Source of the DNA: Chthoniobacterales bacterium
GTDB taxonomy: Bacteria > Verrucomicrobiota > Verrucomicrobiia > Chthoniobacterales > UBA10450
NCBI GenBank assembly: GCA_013694595.1
Contig: JACDCC010000055.1
Span: 1-32,136, forward strand
DNA length: 32,136 bases
Direction: 5' to 3'
The notes beneath the pieces were generated by a model, which saw only the letters and a program-made list of their open reading frames with translations, did not search any database and was not told where the DNA came from. How positions within the stretch are numbered: the stretch's first letter is position 1; each line of letters opens with the position of its first letter. Made by a program: the position numbers and the translations under genes. Shown here piece by piece: positions 16,862 through 23,965 of the stretch.

Positions 16862-16953
16862 TATTCCGAGCGGAGTCGAGCGACCCTGGCGGAGAGCAAT
16901 CGGTGTGGCCCACGGGGATCGCTCGGCTCCGCTCCCTCCGCTCGGAGCTGACC
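16862..16953. repeat. Dispersed inverted repeat, copy B (between def and a convergent gene)
   Basis: The left arm TATTCCGAGCGGAGTCGAGC (16862-16881) continues GACCCT. The right arm (16914-16953) read on the minus strand gives GGTCAGCTCCGAGCGGAG, then GGAGCGGAGCCGAGCGATCC. Both contain CCGAGCGGAG and CGAGCGA(C/T)CC; the right arm has an extra nine bases that look like a duplication of GAGCGGAG. It fills most of the 122 bases between two convergent genes and could act as a transcription terminator for both. Confidence 0.7.
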
Positions 16954-16961
16954 GCGCGTGG

Positions 16962-17480
16962 TTACATTGCCTTGTAGGTTACTGTGATCGTGCGGTAGAC
17001 GAGCGGGTCGCGCTGGGCGGAGAAATAGAATAGCTCCAGCATCGTGCCTCCCACAATCCACTGGTACCCCACGAGGGTCTGGATCACGTCAGAATCGGTG
17101 TCGCGCGTGCGGGAAACCAGTTTCCCGGTGCCGAACTTCGCGTCGAAATAGCGGCGAATTTCGCCCATTCGATCGTTGTAGTTCTCGATCGACCATTTGT
17201 CGTACTCGTACTGCAGTTCGACCTCCGCCAGGAACCCCTCTTTGAATTCGAACAGCGTCCGCTTGAGCCCGGGCTGCACGAGCCCCTCTACAGTCCAGAT
17301 CTCCCGCTTCTCCTTCGGCTCGCGCGACACGATCTTGGCTTTTGCCGCCACGAGCACCTGCTCCACTTTGCCCGCCGGATCATTCCATCGGAATCCGAAG
17401 GGCGGCGGGATATCTTCGAGCGCCTGGGCTCGCGCCGCGCAGAGAATCGAACCAAGCAAAATGCCGAGCAACAGACGCAT
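16962..17480 (-). CDS. Secreted hypothetical protein
   Basis: The 172-residue precursor has a signal peptide (about residues 1-20, ending ARAQA) and a mature domain that begins LEDIPPPFGFRWNDPAGKVEQVL. The mature part alternates charged strands and helices (REIWTVEGL, TLFEFKEGFLAEVELQYEYDKW, YDRMG-like region, YRTITVTYKAM). The Cys in the signal peptide does not form a good lipobox, so a soluble periplasmic protein is more likely. I recognise no family. It is transcribed away from the putative origin and towards def, ending eight bases past the repeat element. Confidence 0.75.
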   Translation of the reverse strand: MRLLLGILLGSILCAARAQALEDIPPPFGFRWNDPAGKVEQVLVAAKAKIVSREPKEKREIWTVEGLVQPGLKRTLFEFKEGFLAEVELQYEYDKWSIENYNDRMGEIRRYFDAKFGTGKLVSRTRDTDSDVIQTLVGYQWIVGGTMLELFYFSAQRDPLVYRTITVTYKAM

Positions 17481-17703
17481 CAGTTCAGGCGGCTAACGAG
17501 CTCAAGAGGATGCCGCAGGGCGGGTGATTTGTCGCCGCGAGGCAGCCGCGTGGATAGCGTCAGCGGCAGAAATTTGTGCGGCCCGAAGCGGCTGGCGGAT
17601 GCGGAATCGATGTCCATTTTTCAAGTGCGCCGCGAGCTTCGCGCAGTCCGTGAGCAACGAAGTTGCGCAGCCGCAACGATCTGGTCAACCTCACGCGCCG
17701 GCG

Positions 17704-17715
17704 GTCTAATTAGAC
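17704..17715. promoter_or_regulatory. Perfect 12-bp palindrome in the putative origin region
   Basis: GTCTAATTAGAC is a perfect inverted repeat, AT-rich in the middle, in the non-coding stretch between a secreted-protein gene and dnaA. It could be an operator or part of the origin. Only the symmetry is seen; no binding protein can be named. Confidence 0.35.
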
Positions 17716-17719
17716 GTGC

Positions 17720-17880
17720 CGGTGACCTGCCGGTTCAAAATTTTCGTCAAGATTTTTTTGGGCGGCCTTCGAAAATAAACTTCCGAAATTCTCTTGTCGC
17801 TTCACCGGCTCGTTTCTAATCTCAAGCCGCTGGCAGGGAGGGAACGGAGTGGGTGTGAATAACATGTGAACAGCTTGGCA
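17720..17880. other. Putative replication origin (oriC) core upstream of dnaA
   Basis: The 665 bases between 17480 and 18146 contain no convincing gene. Within them, 17734-17795 is markedly AT-rich for this genome (AAAATTTTCGTCAAG, a run of seven T, GAAAATAAAC), resembling a DNA unwinding element. About 60-120 bases further on, TGTGAATAA (17854-17862) is a perfect reverse match to the DnaA box TTATNCACA, and TGTGAACAG (17865-17873) is one mismatch away from the relaxed form. Position next to dnaA-dnaN supports an origin. Only one perfect box is seen, so the assignment is tentative. The remaining flanks (17481-17703 and 17881-18145) show nothing else I can name. Confidence 0.55.
17854..17862 (-). 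promoter_or_regulatory. DnaA box (TTATTCACA on the minus strand)
   Basis: TGTGAATAA on the plus strand is TTATTCACA on the minus strand and fits the TTATNCACA consensus exactly. A second, weaker box, TGTGAACAG, follows at 17865-17873 in the same orientation, 11 bases start to start, which is one helical turn. Confidence 0.55.
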
Positions 17881-18145
17881 GCGATTGAAGAACCTAGAAT
17901 GATCATAGTCTCCGCCCGCAGGAAGAGAGTCACTGCTGCCCAAGTAAAACGAGTGCTGTCGAGTTCGTCGACGCAAGCTGCGTTTGCCCTTTTTCCCTCG
18001 TGTACCGTCATTTTTTCGGGTGTTTTCGCGCCTGCCTCGCAGGACGATTCCTTCCGGTGCTCGGTTGATCCGAGCCCGGTTCTCTCTCATCACTCCGTTT
18101 CGCACCTCGCGTCGCGGACTGTTTAACCCTGTTAACAAGTTCGGC

Positions 18146-19513
18146 ATGGACGAGAAATGTGCAGAGGTATGGCAGCAGCTGTCGACAGCTCTCAAGCCAC
18201 ACGTCAGTGCCGATACTTACAAGCGCTGGTTCTCGGCTGTTCGACTGGTCAACGCGAGCGACGACGCCTTCACTTTTCTCGTCCCGAACAACATCTATCA
18301 GTTCTGGATTGAGAGTAACCACATGGCTGCTCTGCAAGCTGCCATCGTGACGACGTTCGGCGAACCACGAGCCGTGAAGTTCGTGATGCCGGCTGACGCG
18401 CTGCCGGTCGGCGCGGGCGATGTGGCAGAGCCGATCGAAGTTGTCGAGCCGGAGCCGGACCCTGTGCGCGATGCGAAGAGCAGCGGCAGCCCCGCTGGTC
18501 TCAATCCCCGCAATACCTTCGAGTCGTTCGTCGTCGGTCCGAACAACGAAATCGCGCATGCCGCCAGCCTCGCGGTCGCGCAATCACCCGCTCGCACTTA
18601 CAATCCGCTTTTCATTTACGGCGGCGTAGGGCTTGGCAAGACGCACCTGATGCAGGCGATCGGCCAATACGTCTGGTCGAAGAAAAAAAACGCGAAGGTG
18701 ATGTATCTCTCGAGCGAGCTCTTCATCAACGAATTCATCGACGCGATCCAGCACAGCACCCTGGTGAAGTTCCGGAAGCGGTATCGCCAGGCCGACCTGC
18801 TTCTGATCGACGACATTCAATTCCTCGGCGGCAAAGAACGTTCGCAGGAAGAGTTCTTCCACACGTTCAACACGCTCTTCGACGGCCATAAACAGATCGT
18901 GCTTTCCAGCGATCGGCCGGCGTCTGAGATTGCCAACCTTGAGCATCGCCTGGTGTCACGTTTTGAATGGGGACTGACCGCCGAGCTGCAGCCGCCGGAT
19001 GTGGAGACACGCACTGCGATCCTGCGCAAGAAAGCCCGGACGCTGCACATCAACCTGCGTGACGAAATCTTCGACTTCCTCGCGAACAGAATCCGGACCA
19101 ACGTCCGTCGCCTCGAAGGCGCGCTCATGCGCGTGGCCTCATTTGCTTCCCTCAGTGGCAAAGAGCTGACGAGCGAAGTCATCGAGCACCTGCTCAAGGA
19201 CATCCTGAACGAGGAAGCGCGTCATGCGGTCACGATCGAGCAGATTCAACGCAAAGTGGCGGAGCACTTCGACGTCCGCATCGCGGACATGACGAGCAAA
19301 CGTCGGCCGGCGAACATCGCGTTCCCGCGCCAAATCGCGATGTATCTCGCGCGCGAACTGACCAAGGCGTCGCTCAACGAGATCGGCGAAGCGTTCGGCG
19401 GGCGCGACCACGGTACCGTGCTCCACGCGTGCAAGCTCGTGAAGAAGCGAATGATCGAGCAGGACAACATCCGGCAGACCGTCTCGTTTATCGACAGCTC
19501 ACTGCAGCGCTGA
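18146..19513 (+). CDS. dnaA: Chromosomal replication initiator DnaA
   Basis: The 455-residue AAA+ protein binds DnaA boxes and opens oriC. Domain I is at about 1-85 (WQQLSTALKPHVSADTYKRW). Domain II is a short linker rich in Pro, Glu and Asp. Domain III runs from about 125 with Walker A GGVGLGKTH (159-167) and Walker B LLLIDDIQF (Asp222, Asp223). Domain IV ends with the DNA-binding signature GGRDHGTVLHACK (about 418-430). The ATG at 18146 fits the family start; the frame is open upstream to a TTG at 17984, but that stretch is Arg/Phe-rich and not DnaA-like. No clear Shine-Dalgarno is seen. The dnaN gene follows after 82 bases. Confidence 0.98.
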   Translation: MDEKCAEVWQQLSTALKPHVSADTYKRWFSAVRLVNASDDAFTFLVPNNIYQFWIESNHMAALQAAIVTTFGEPRAVKFVMPADALPVGAGDVAEPIEVVEPEPDPVRDAKSSGSPAGLNPRNTFESFVVGPNNEIAHAASLAVAQSPARTYNPLFIYGGVGLGKTHLMQAIGQYVWSKKKNAKVMYLSSELFINEFIDAIQHSTLVKFRKRYRQADLLLIDDIQFLGGKERSQEEFFHTFNTLFDGHKQIVLSSDRPASEIANLEHRLVSRFEWGLTAELQPPDVETRTAILRKKARTLHINLRDEIFDFLANRIRTNVRRLEGALMRVASFASLSGKELTSEVIEHLLKDILNEEARHAVTIEQIQRKVAEHFDVRIADMTSKRRPANIAFPRQIAMYLARELTKASLNEIGEAFGGRDHGTVLHACKLVKKRMIEQDNIRQTVSFIDSSLQR

Positions 19514-19595
19514 TTTCGGCGCGCGCGCAGTGCCTAACGGAGATTGCGGTTGCCGAATAAAATCGTAAGCCTTACATCATAGCTCGCCGTCCCTC

Positions 19596-20693
19596 ATGAA
19601 ATTCAGCGTCACGAAAGAGAAGTTGCTCGAAGGTTTGCAGCAGGTGCAGAACGTCGTGAGCACACGCACGACGTTGCCCATTCTTTCCAACGTCCTGTTG
19701 CAGGCGAGCGGCAATGAAGTGCATCTCACGACAACCGATCTCGACGTGGGAGTGCGCGGAAGTTTTGAAGCGAAAGTCGACCGTGAAGGTGCGACGACGC
19801 TACCGGCGCGTCGGTTGTTCACGATCATCCGCGAACTTCCGTCGAGCGAGATTCAGGTGGAGGTCGATGGCAAGAATGCCGCCTCGATCCGCAGCGGCCA
19901 GAGCTTCTTCAAAATCCTCGGTTTGCCGGAGGAAGAGTTTCCGCCGCTGCCGAAATTCGAAGGCGCAAAGGTGGTGACCATTCGCCAGAAGGATCTCCGT
20001 GACGGCCTTCGGAAAACATCGTACGCAATTTCGACCGACGAGACTCGCTACGTGCTCAACGGTGTTTTGTTTAGCCTCAAGGAAAACAAACTGACGCTCG
20101 TCGCGACCGATGGGCGGCGGCTCGCGATGGTCGATATCGACCTGGAATTTCCGCGCAGCCACGAGGCCGACATCATCGTGCCGACCAAAGCGGTGACGGA
20201 ATTGCAGCGCCTGCTGACGGAAGAAGGCGACGTGAAGGTTAGTTTCGGGAGTGGTCAGATCGCATTCGATCTGAACAACACGCTGCTCGTCTCGAAGTTG
20301 ATCGAAGGAAACTATCCGAACTATCGGCAGGTAATCCCGTCGGAGACAAAGGAGCGGGTGACTCTGGAGCGCGAGACGTTCCTGAATTCACTACGGCGCG
20401 TGTCGCTGCTCGCGAGCGACAAATCGAATTCGATCAAGCTGAACTTCTCGAAGAACAACATCGACATCACGGCCAATACGCCGGAAGTCGGTGAAGCCAA
20501 GGAATCGCTGCCGGTCGCATATAAAGGCCGCGATTTTTCTATCGCGTTCAATCCGGAATTCTTCATGGCCCCGCTGCGGAACCTCACGGAAGACGAGGTG
20601 TTCCTCGATCTGATCGATGAAATGAGTCCCGGCGTCTTAAAGATCCAGACGCCGTTCCTGTACGTCCTGATGCCAATGCGCATCAGCGCGTAG
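19596..20693 (+). CDS. dnaN: DNA polymerase III beta sliding clamp
   Basis: The 365-residue protein forms the ring that holds DNA polymerase III on DNA. It begins MKFSVTKEKLLEGLQQVQNVV, the classical DnaN start (written here as its first residues), with TTTDLDVG at about 45-52. GLPEEEFPPLP lies at about 108-118, and VATDGRRLAM marks the second domain near 168-177. The C-terminus VLMPMRISA forms part of the hydrophobic pocket that binds clamp partners. Length and order of the three clamp domains are normal. It is in the usual place after dnaA; neither recF nor gyrB follows, as the next gene is convergent. A large inverted repeat lies downstream. Confidence 0.98.
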   Translation: MKFSVTKEKLLEGLQQVQNVVSTRTTLPILSNVLLQASGNEVHLTTTDLDVGVRGSFEAKVDREGATTLPARRLFTIIRELPSSEIQVEVDGKNAASIRSGQSFFKILGLPEEEFPPLPKFEGAKVVTIRQKDLRDGLRKTSYAISTDETRYVLNGVLFSLKENKLTLVATDGRRLAMVDIDLEFPRSHEADIIVPTKAVTELQRLLTEEGDVKVSFGSGQIAFDLNNTLLVSKLIEGNYPNYRQVIPSETKERVTLERETFLNSLRRVSLLASDKSNSIKLNFSKNNIDITANTPEVGEAKESLPVAYKGRDFSIAFNPEFFMAPLRNLTEDEVFLDLIDEMSPGVLKIQTPFLYVLMPMRISA

Positions 20694-20745
20694 CCGCGAT
20701 CAGCACCAGTCGCGGACGGCTGGTATCTCGAGTAGAGCGCCGACA

Positions 20746-20900
20746 GTCATCCTGAGCCGCGAAGACAGCGAAGGACCTCGCGCTCGTTCTGACGCTTCCG
20801 TTTATCGGAGGAGTCGAGCGAACTCTCGGCGCCCGTCTTCATGGGTCGCACTGCCTGTTTGCGTGAGGTCCCTCGCCGTCTGCGCTGGCTCGGGAAGACG
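20746..20900. repeat. Dispersed inverted repeat, copy C (dnaN / glycosyltransferase ends)
   Basis: The left arm starts GTCATCCTGAGCCGCGAAGA (20746-20765) and ends GGACCTCGCG (20773-20782). The right arm (20862-20900), read on the minus strand, starts CGTCTTCCCGAGCCAGCGCA and ends GGGACCTCACG. The arms are about 37-38 bases long and differ by six substitutions and one inserted base, with a spacer of about 79 bases. The right arm and part of the spacer are translated as the C-terminus of the minus-strand glycosyltransferase. Confidence 0.8.
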
Positions 20901-21846
20901 GTGTGGACGCGTTCTCTCTCATTAGCACGTGCACTGCGTCGCAAACTTGCTGGGATTGAAGGTCAGTGAGCAGCTCGCTCGCTGGCCGCAGCACCCGCAC
21001 CTGCGGGTTCATCGGCGCCCACACTGCCGGATCAGTCGGCCCGAACAGCAGCACGCACGGCGTTCCAGCCGCGGCTGCGATGTGCGAGATGCCGCTGTCG
21101 TGCCCGATAAAGAGTGCACATCTACTCAGGACCGCCGCCAGTTCCGGCAGCGGCAGGTTTTCGGCAAACGCAACATTCTGGTCGCGCCAGACTGATTTCA
21201 GTGAGCGGAGCTGCTTCTGATCCGCTTCTCCGCCGACGATCACCAACGACGGGGCCATCGCGTCTCGGAGCAGCGACGCGATGAGTTGGCTCCACTGTTC
21301 GAGTGGCCAATTCTTGCTTTCACTGCCGCTGCCCGGATGGATTGCAACGACCGGCACACTGGTCCGCGCGAGAAAACGTGGAGCATAGTCACGATCTGTC
21401 CGCGATGGGAAAAGCACCGCCGCAGCATCGGAGAGTGTAAGGTCAAGCTGCCGGAGCGGTCGCGCCAGCTGCACGGCGGCGTGTTCTTCGCCGGTGATCT
21501 TCGGGTTGCCAGCGACGAATATGTCGACGCCGGACCGGTCGAGATTCTGCTCGAAGACACGATCCGGATCGAAGAGATAGCTAACCACCAGCTCGAAACT
21601 CGCAAAGTAGTCCGCCAGCTCGGCTGGCAAATGCGCGCCGCGCGCGAAGAAGCTGGCAAGCGCGGCGTACTCAATAGAGCGCGTTGCCTGCGCGTAAAAG
21701 CGTTGGTCGGCCAGCGCGATGATGTGCTTATAGCCGACGATCTCGAGGTGCGCTTCGGGAAACGCATCTCGCAGGAGCTTGACCGCCGGCAACGTGAGCA
21801 CGAAGTCGCCGATCGCGCCGCCGCGAATCACCAGGATGCGCTTCAT
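20839..21846 (-). CDS. Glycosyltransferase family 9 (heptosyltransferase-like) with repeat-encoded tail
   Basis: The 335-residue protein resembles the ADP-heptose:LPS heptosyltransferases. It starts MKRILVIRGGAIGDFVLTLPAV, the N-terminal GT9 motif (first 22 residues given as the RGGAIGD core), has VVAIHPGSGSESKNWPLEQW in the middle (nucleotide-sugar site), and near the end GHDSGISHIAAAAGTPCVLLFGPTDP (the conserved HDSG...H...A and FGPTDP motifs). It would act on a cell-surface glycolipid at the inner face of the membrane; acceptor and donor are not determined. The last 20 residues, PSSRASADGEGPHANRQCDP, come from repeat copy C rather than the family. It is third in a likely miaB-membrane protein-GT9 unit, 50 bases after the membrane protein gene. 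Confidence 0.87.
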   Translation of the reverse strand: MKRILVIRGGAIGDFVLTLPAVKLLRDAFPEAHLEIVGYKHIIALADQRFYAQATRSIEYAALASFFARGAHLPAELADYFASFELVVSYLFDPDRVFEQNLDRSGVDIFVAGNPKITGEEHAAVQLARPLRQLDLTLSDAAAVLFPSRTDRDYAPRFLARTSVPVVAIHPGSGSESKNWPLEQWSQLIASLLRDAMAPSLVIVGGEADQKQLRSLKSVWRDQNVAFAENLPLPELAAVLSRCALFIGHDSGISHIAAAAGTPCVLLFGPTDPAVWAPMNPQVRVLRPASELLTDLQSQQVCDAVHVLMRENASTPSSRASADGEGPHANRQCDP

Positions 21847-21896
21847 GTCTGCGTTCTCACGTTGCGCAGTGAATCGCCCGCCTCGCGGTCCAGTGG

Positions 21897-22448
21897 TCAG
21901 TATTGCGTAAACGCGAAGGCTAGGATCGCGCCGCCGTACAACAGGACGAGCGCGTTCAAAGCGATCCACCGTCCCGTCGTGCGGGTGCTCCACGCGATAT
22001 GATCGCGGAGCAGGTAGGGCATAGTGACCCAGAAGAGTCCTTTCACGACCAGGATGTAGGCGAAGATGGTGACAAGTAGCCGGCTCGGCTCGTAGCGAAG
22101 AAAAGCTGCGGAGAGCAACGGCTCTGCGGCCAGGAGGAAAAGGATACCGAGCGCGCGGACGGCGAGAAATTCGTTCACGAACTTCAGGACCAGCAGGTAG
22201 CCGATCGGCAGCGCGATCATGAGCGGACGGCGAAAGCCGGAGAATTCGCCCATCTCCATCGTGACGAGCAGCCAGAAACTCCAGATAAAGGCCAGCGTGA
22301 GCAGCAGAGCACCCATCACGCGCGAGCGCGGTAATCGCGGCAGCCAAGTACGCATCAGCCCGGGCTGCAGGAGTCCGAGGAGCCCGATGAGCACGAGAAA
22401 ACCGCCCGCGGACATCCCGGCGGTGCGCAGCGATAAATCGTACATCAT
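21897..22448 (-). CDS. Polytopic membrane protein of unknown function
   Basis: The 183-residue protein has about five hydrophobic segments: near residues 14-30, 46-63, 77-93, 98-115 and 123-140, with a possible sixth near 160-180. Charged residues cluster in short loops (RLPRSRV, LRYEPSRL, LRDHIAWSTRTTGRW). No conserved catalytic motif is seen and I do not recognise the family. It starts with two consecutive ATG codons, 21 bases after the miaB stop, and precedes the family 9 glycosyltransferase gene by 50 bases, which hints at an envelope role. Confidence 0.75.
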   Translation of the reverse strand: MMYDLSLRTAGMSAGGFLVLIGLLGLLQPGLMRTWLPRLPRSRVMGALLLTLAFIWSFWLLVTMEMGEFSGFRRPLMIALPIGYLLVLKFVNEFLAVRALGILFLLAAEPLLSAAFLRYEPSRLLVTIFAYILVVKGLFWVTMPYLLRDHIAWSTRTTGRWIALNALVLLYGGAILAFAFTQY

Positions 22449-22469
22449 ACGGAGAGGAGAGCGGCAGAT

Positions 22470-23825
22470 TTACACGGCCGGCGTGCCATACAAGCTGAAT
22501 CCGTTAGCCTGCTGGACATTGATCTTCATGATCTGCCCGGCGCGATCCTGTTTGTCCTCGAAGACGACGATCTTGTTCGTGCGCGTGCGTCCCATGAGCC
22601 GCGCGGCGTTTCGCGGGCTCGTCCCTTCGCACAGGATCTCGACGTCACGCCCGACTAGACGCTCGTTCGCTCGATGTGCCGACGCGTCGACGACCTGCAG
22701 CAGGTCCTGATTGCGCTGCTCCTTTGCGGCCTCGGGCACTTGATCACGCAGGTCCGCTGCCGGCGTGATCGAGCGGGGCGAGTATCGGAAGATGAACGCG
22801 TTATCAAACTGGATGCGTTCGACGAGCTCACGAGTCTGCGCGTAATCGCTTTCGTCTTCGCCAGGGAACCCAACGATCACATCAGTAGTGATCGCCACCT
22901 CGGGACGCGCGCGACGGATTCGTTCCACGAGCGCGAAATACTTCTCCGCTGTATACGGTCGATGCATCGCCTTGAGGATGCGGTTTGAGCCGGACTGGAG
23001 CGGCAGATGCACGTGCTCCGCGAGTTTCGGTAATTCAGCGAGCGCTGCGATGAGGTCGTCCCGAAAGCCGATCGGGTGAGGGGAGGTGAAACGCACACGC
23101 TCGAGACCATCAATGGCGTGGACCGCTTCCAGCAGCTGCACGAACGGGCTTTTCCCGCCGAGCTTCGGAAACTCGTGGCGGCCGTAGAGATTCACGATCT
23201 GGCCGAGCAGTGTCACTTCCTTTACGCCGCGCGCCACCAAGCCGCGGACCTCACGCACGATCTCGTCGATCGAGCGGCTTCGCTCCGCACCGCGCGTCCG
23301 CGGCACGATGCAGAAAGTGCAATGCATGTTGCAGCCTTGCATGATCGACACAAATGCCGTCGCCTGTCGTGGCGCCAGCTGCTGCTCCCGGATCGCCGCC
23401 TGCGATCCGGCTTCTTCCGCCGTGTCGGAGATCGACCACCGCGGATCGTCCATCCGACGAGACCGTTTTTTCTCCACCGCCTCCTCCACGTAAGCAGCGA
23501 CGCGGTGAAACTTCTGCGTGCCGATGACCAGATCGAGATGCGGCAGTCCGGCGAACAATGAGTCGCCTCGCGCCTGCGCCATGCAGCCGAGGAATCCAAA
23601 TACCACCTCCGGCCGACGCTTCGCGATCTGGCCCATCATTCCCATTTTGCCGAGCGCCTTCTGGTCCGCCATGTCGCGGACACTGCAGGTGTTCAGGAGG
23701 ACGACGTCGGCGTCCGCCTCATGCGGCACTGATTCGTAGCCCCGCTCGAGCAGCGAATGCGCCACTTGCTCGGAGTCGCGCTCGTTCATCTGGCAGCCGT
23801 AGGTTTTGATGTAGAACTTGGGCAT
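22470..23825 (-). CDS. miaB: tRNA-2-methylthio-N6-dimethylallyladenosine synthase MiaB
   Basis: This 451-residue radical SAM enzyme adds a methylthio group to isopentenyl-adenosine at position 37 of certain tRNAs. The N-terminal domain has the second cluster ligands Cys11, Cys47 and Cys81 (TYGCQMN, LNTCSVRD, FLGCMAQ). The radical SAM cluster is Cys165-xxx-Cys169-xx-Cys172 (GCNMHCTFC). A TRAM domain for RNA binding occupies about 380-451. The total length matches MiaB. The segment LLGQIVNLYG has Ile210 where most MiaB proteins have Asn, so the sequence may represent a lineage variant. It is the first gene of the likely minus-strand unit and diverges from mtnP across 140 bases. Confidence 0.95.
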   Translation of the reverse strand: MPKFYIKTYGCQMNERDSEQVAHSLLERGYESVPHEADADVVLLNTCSVRDMADQKALGKMGMMGQIAKRRPEVVFGFLGCMAQARGDSLFAGLPHLDLVIGTQKFHRVAAYVEEAVEKKRSRRMDDPRWSISDTAEEAGSQAAIREQQLAPRQATAFVSIMQGCNMHCTFCIVPRTRGAERSRSIDEIVREVRGLVARGVKEVTLLGQIVNLYGRHEFPKLGGKSPFVQLLEAVHAIDGLERVRFTSPHPIGFRDDLIAALAELPKLAEHVHLPLQSGSNRILKAMHRPYTAEKYFALVERIRRARPEVAITTDVIVGFPGEDESDYAQTRELVERIQFDNAFIFRYSPRSITPAADLRDQVPEAAKEQRNQDLLQVVDASAHRANERLVGRDVEILCEGTSPRNAARLMGRTRTNKIVVFEDKQDRAGQIMKINVQQANGFSLYGTPAV

Positions 23826-23965
23826 TCTGCGGAGCGCAACAGTGACACACCGACGGCGCGTGCGCTACGGCTGCCGAATCTCGCCGCGGGATACCCGCTT
23901 CGCGAGCGAGTCGGCCAAATCATTCCGCTTCCCAAGCTTCCGCGGTTTCCCGTTTAATTGGCGCA

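Noticed and set aside
17866-18126. Open frame of 86 codons between the origin candidate and dnaA
   Set aside because: Ser/Arg-rich composition, no ribosome site, no motif, and it overlaps the DnaA box region.
17984-18145. Upstream extension of dnaA to a TTG start
   Set aside because: The extra 54 residues are Arg/Phe-rich and not DnaA-like; the ATG at 18146 begins the normal domain I.
19550-19578. Possible dnaN promoter (TTGCCG, 17 bases, TACATC)
   Set aside because: The second box matches only half of the consensus, too weak to list.
21847-22347. Upstream extension of the family 9 glycosyltransferase to 22347
   Set aside because: It is antisense-free but lies over the membrane protein gene in another frame; the GT9 motif starts at ATG 21846.
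23826-23965. Possible riboswitch or repeat upstream of mtnP
   Set aside because: Only a small GCGGG-ATA-CCCGC hairpin is visible; no SAM or purine riboswitch core could be recognised.
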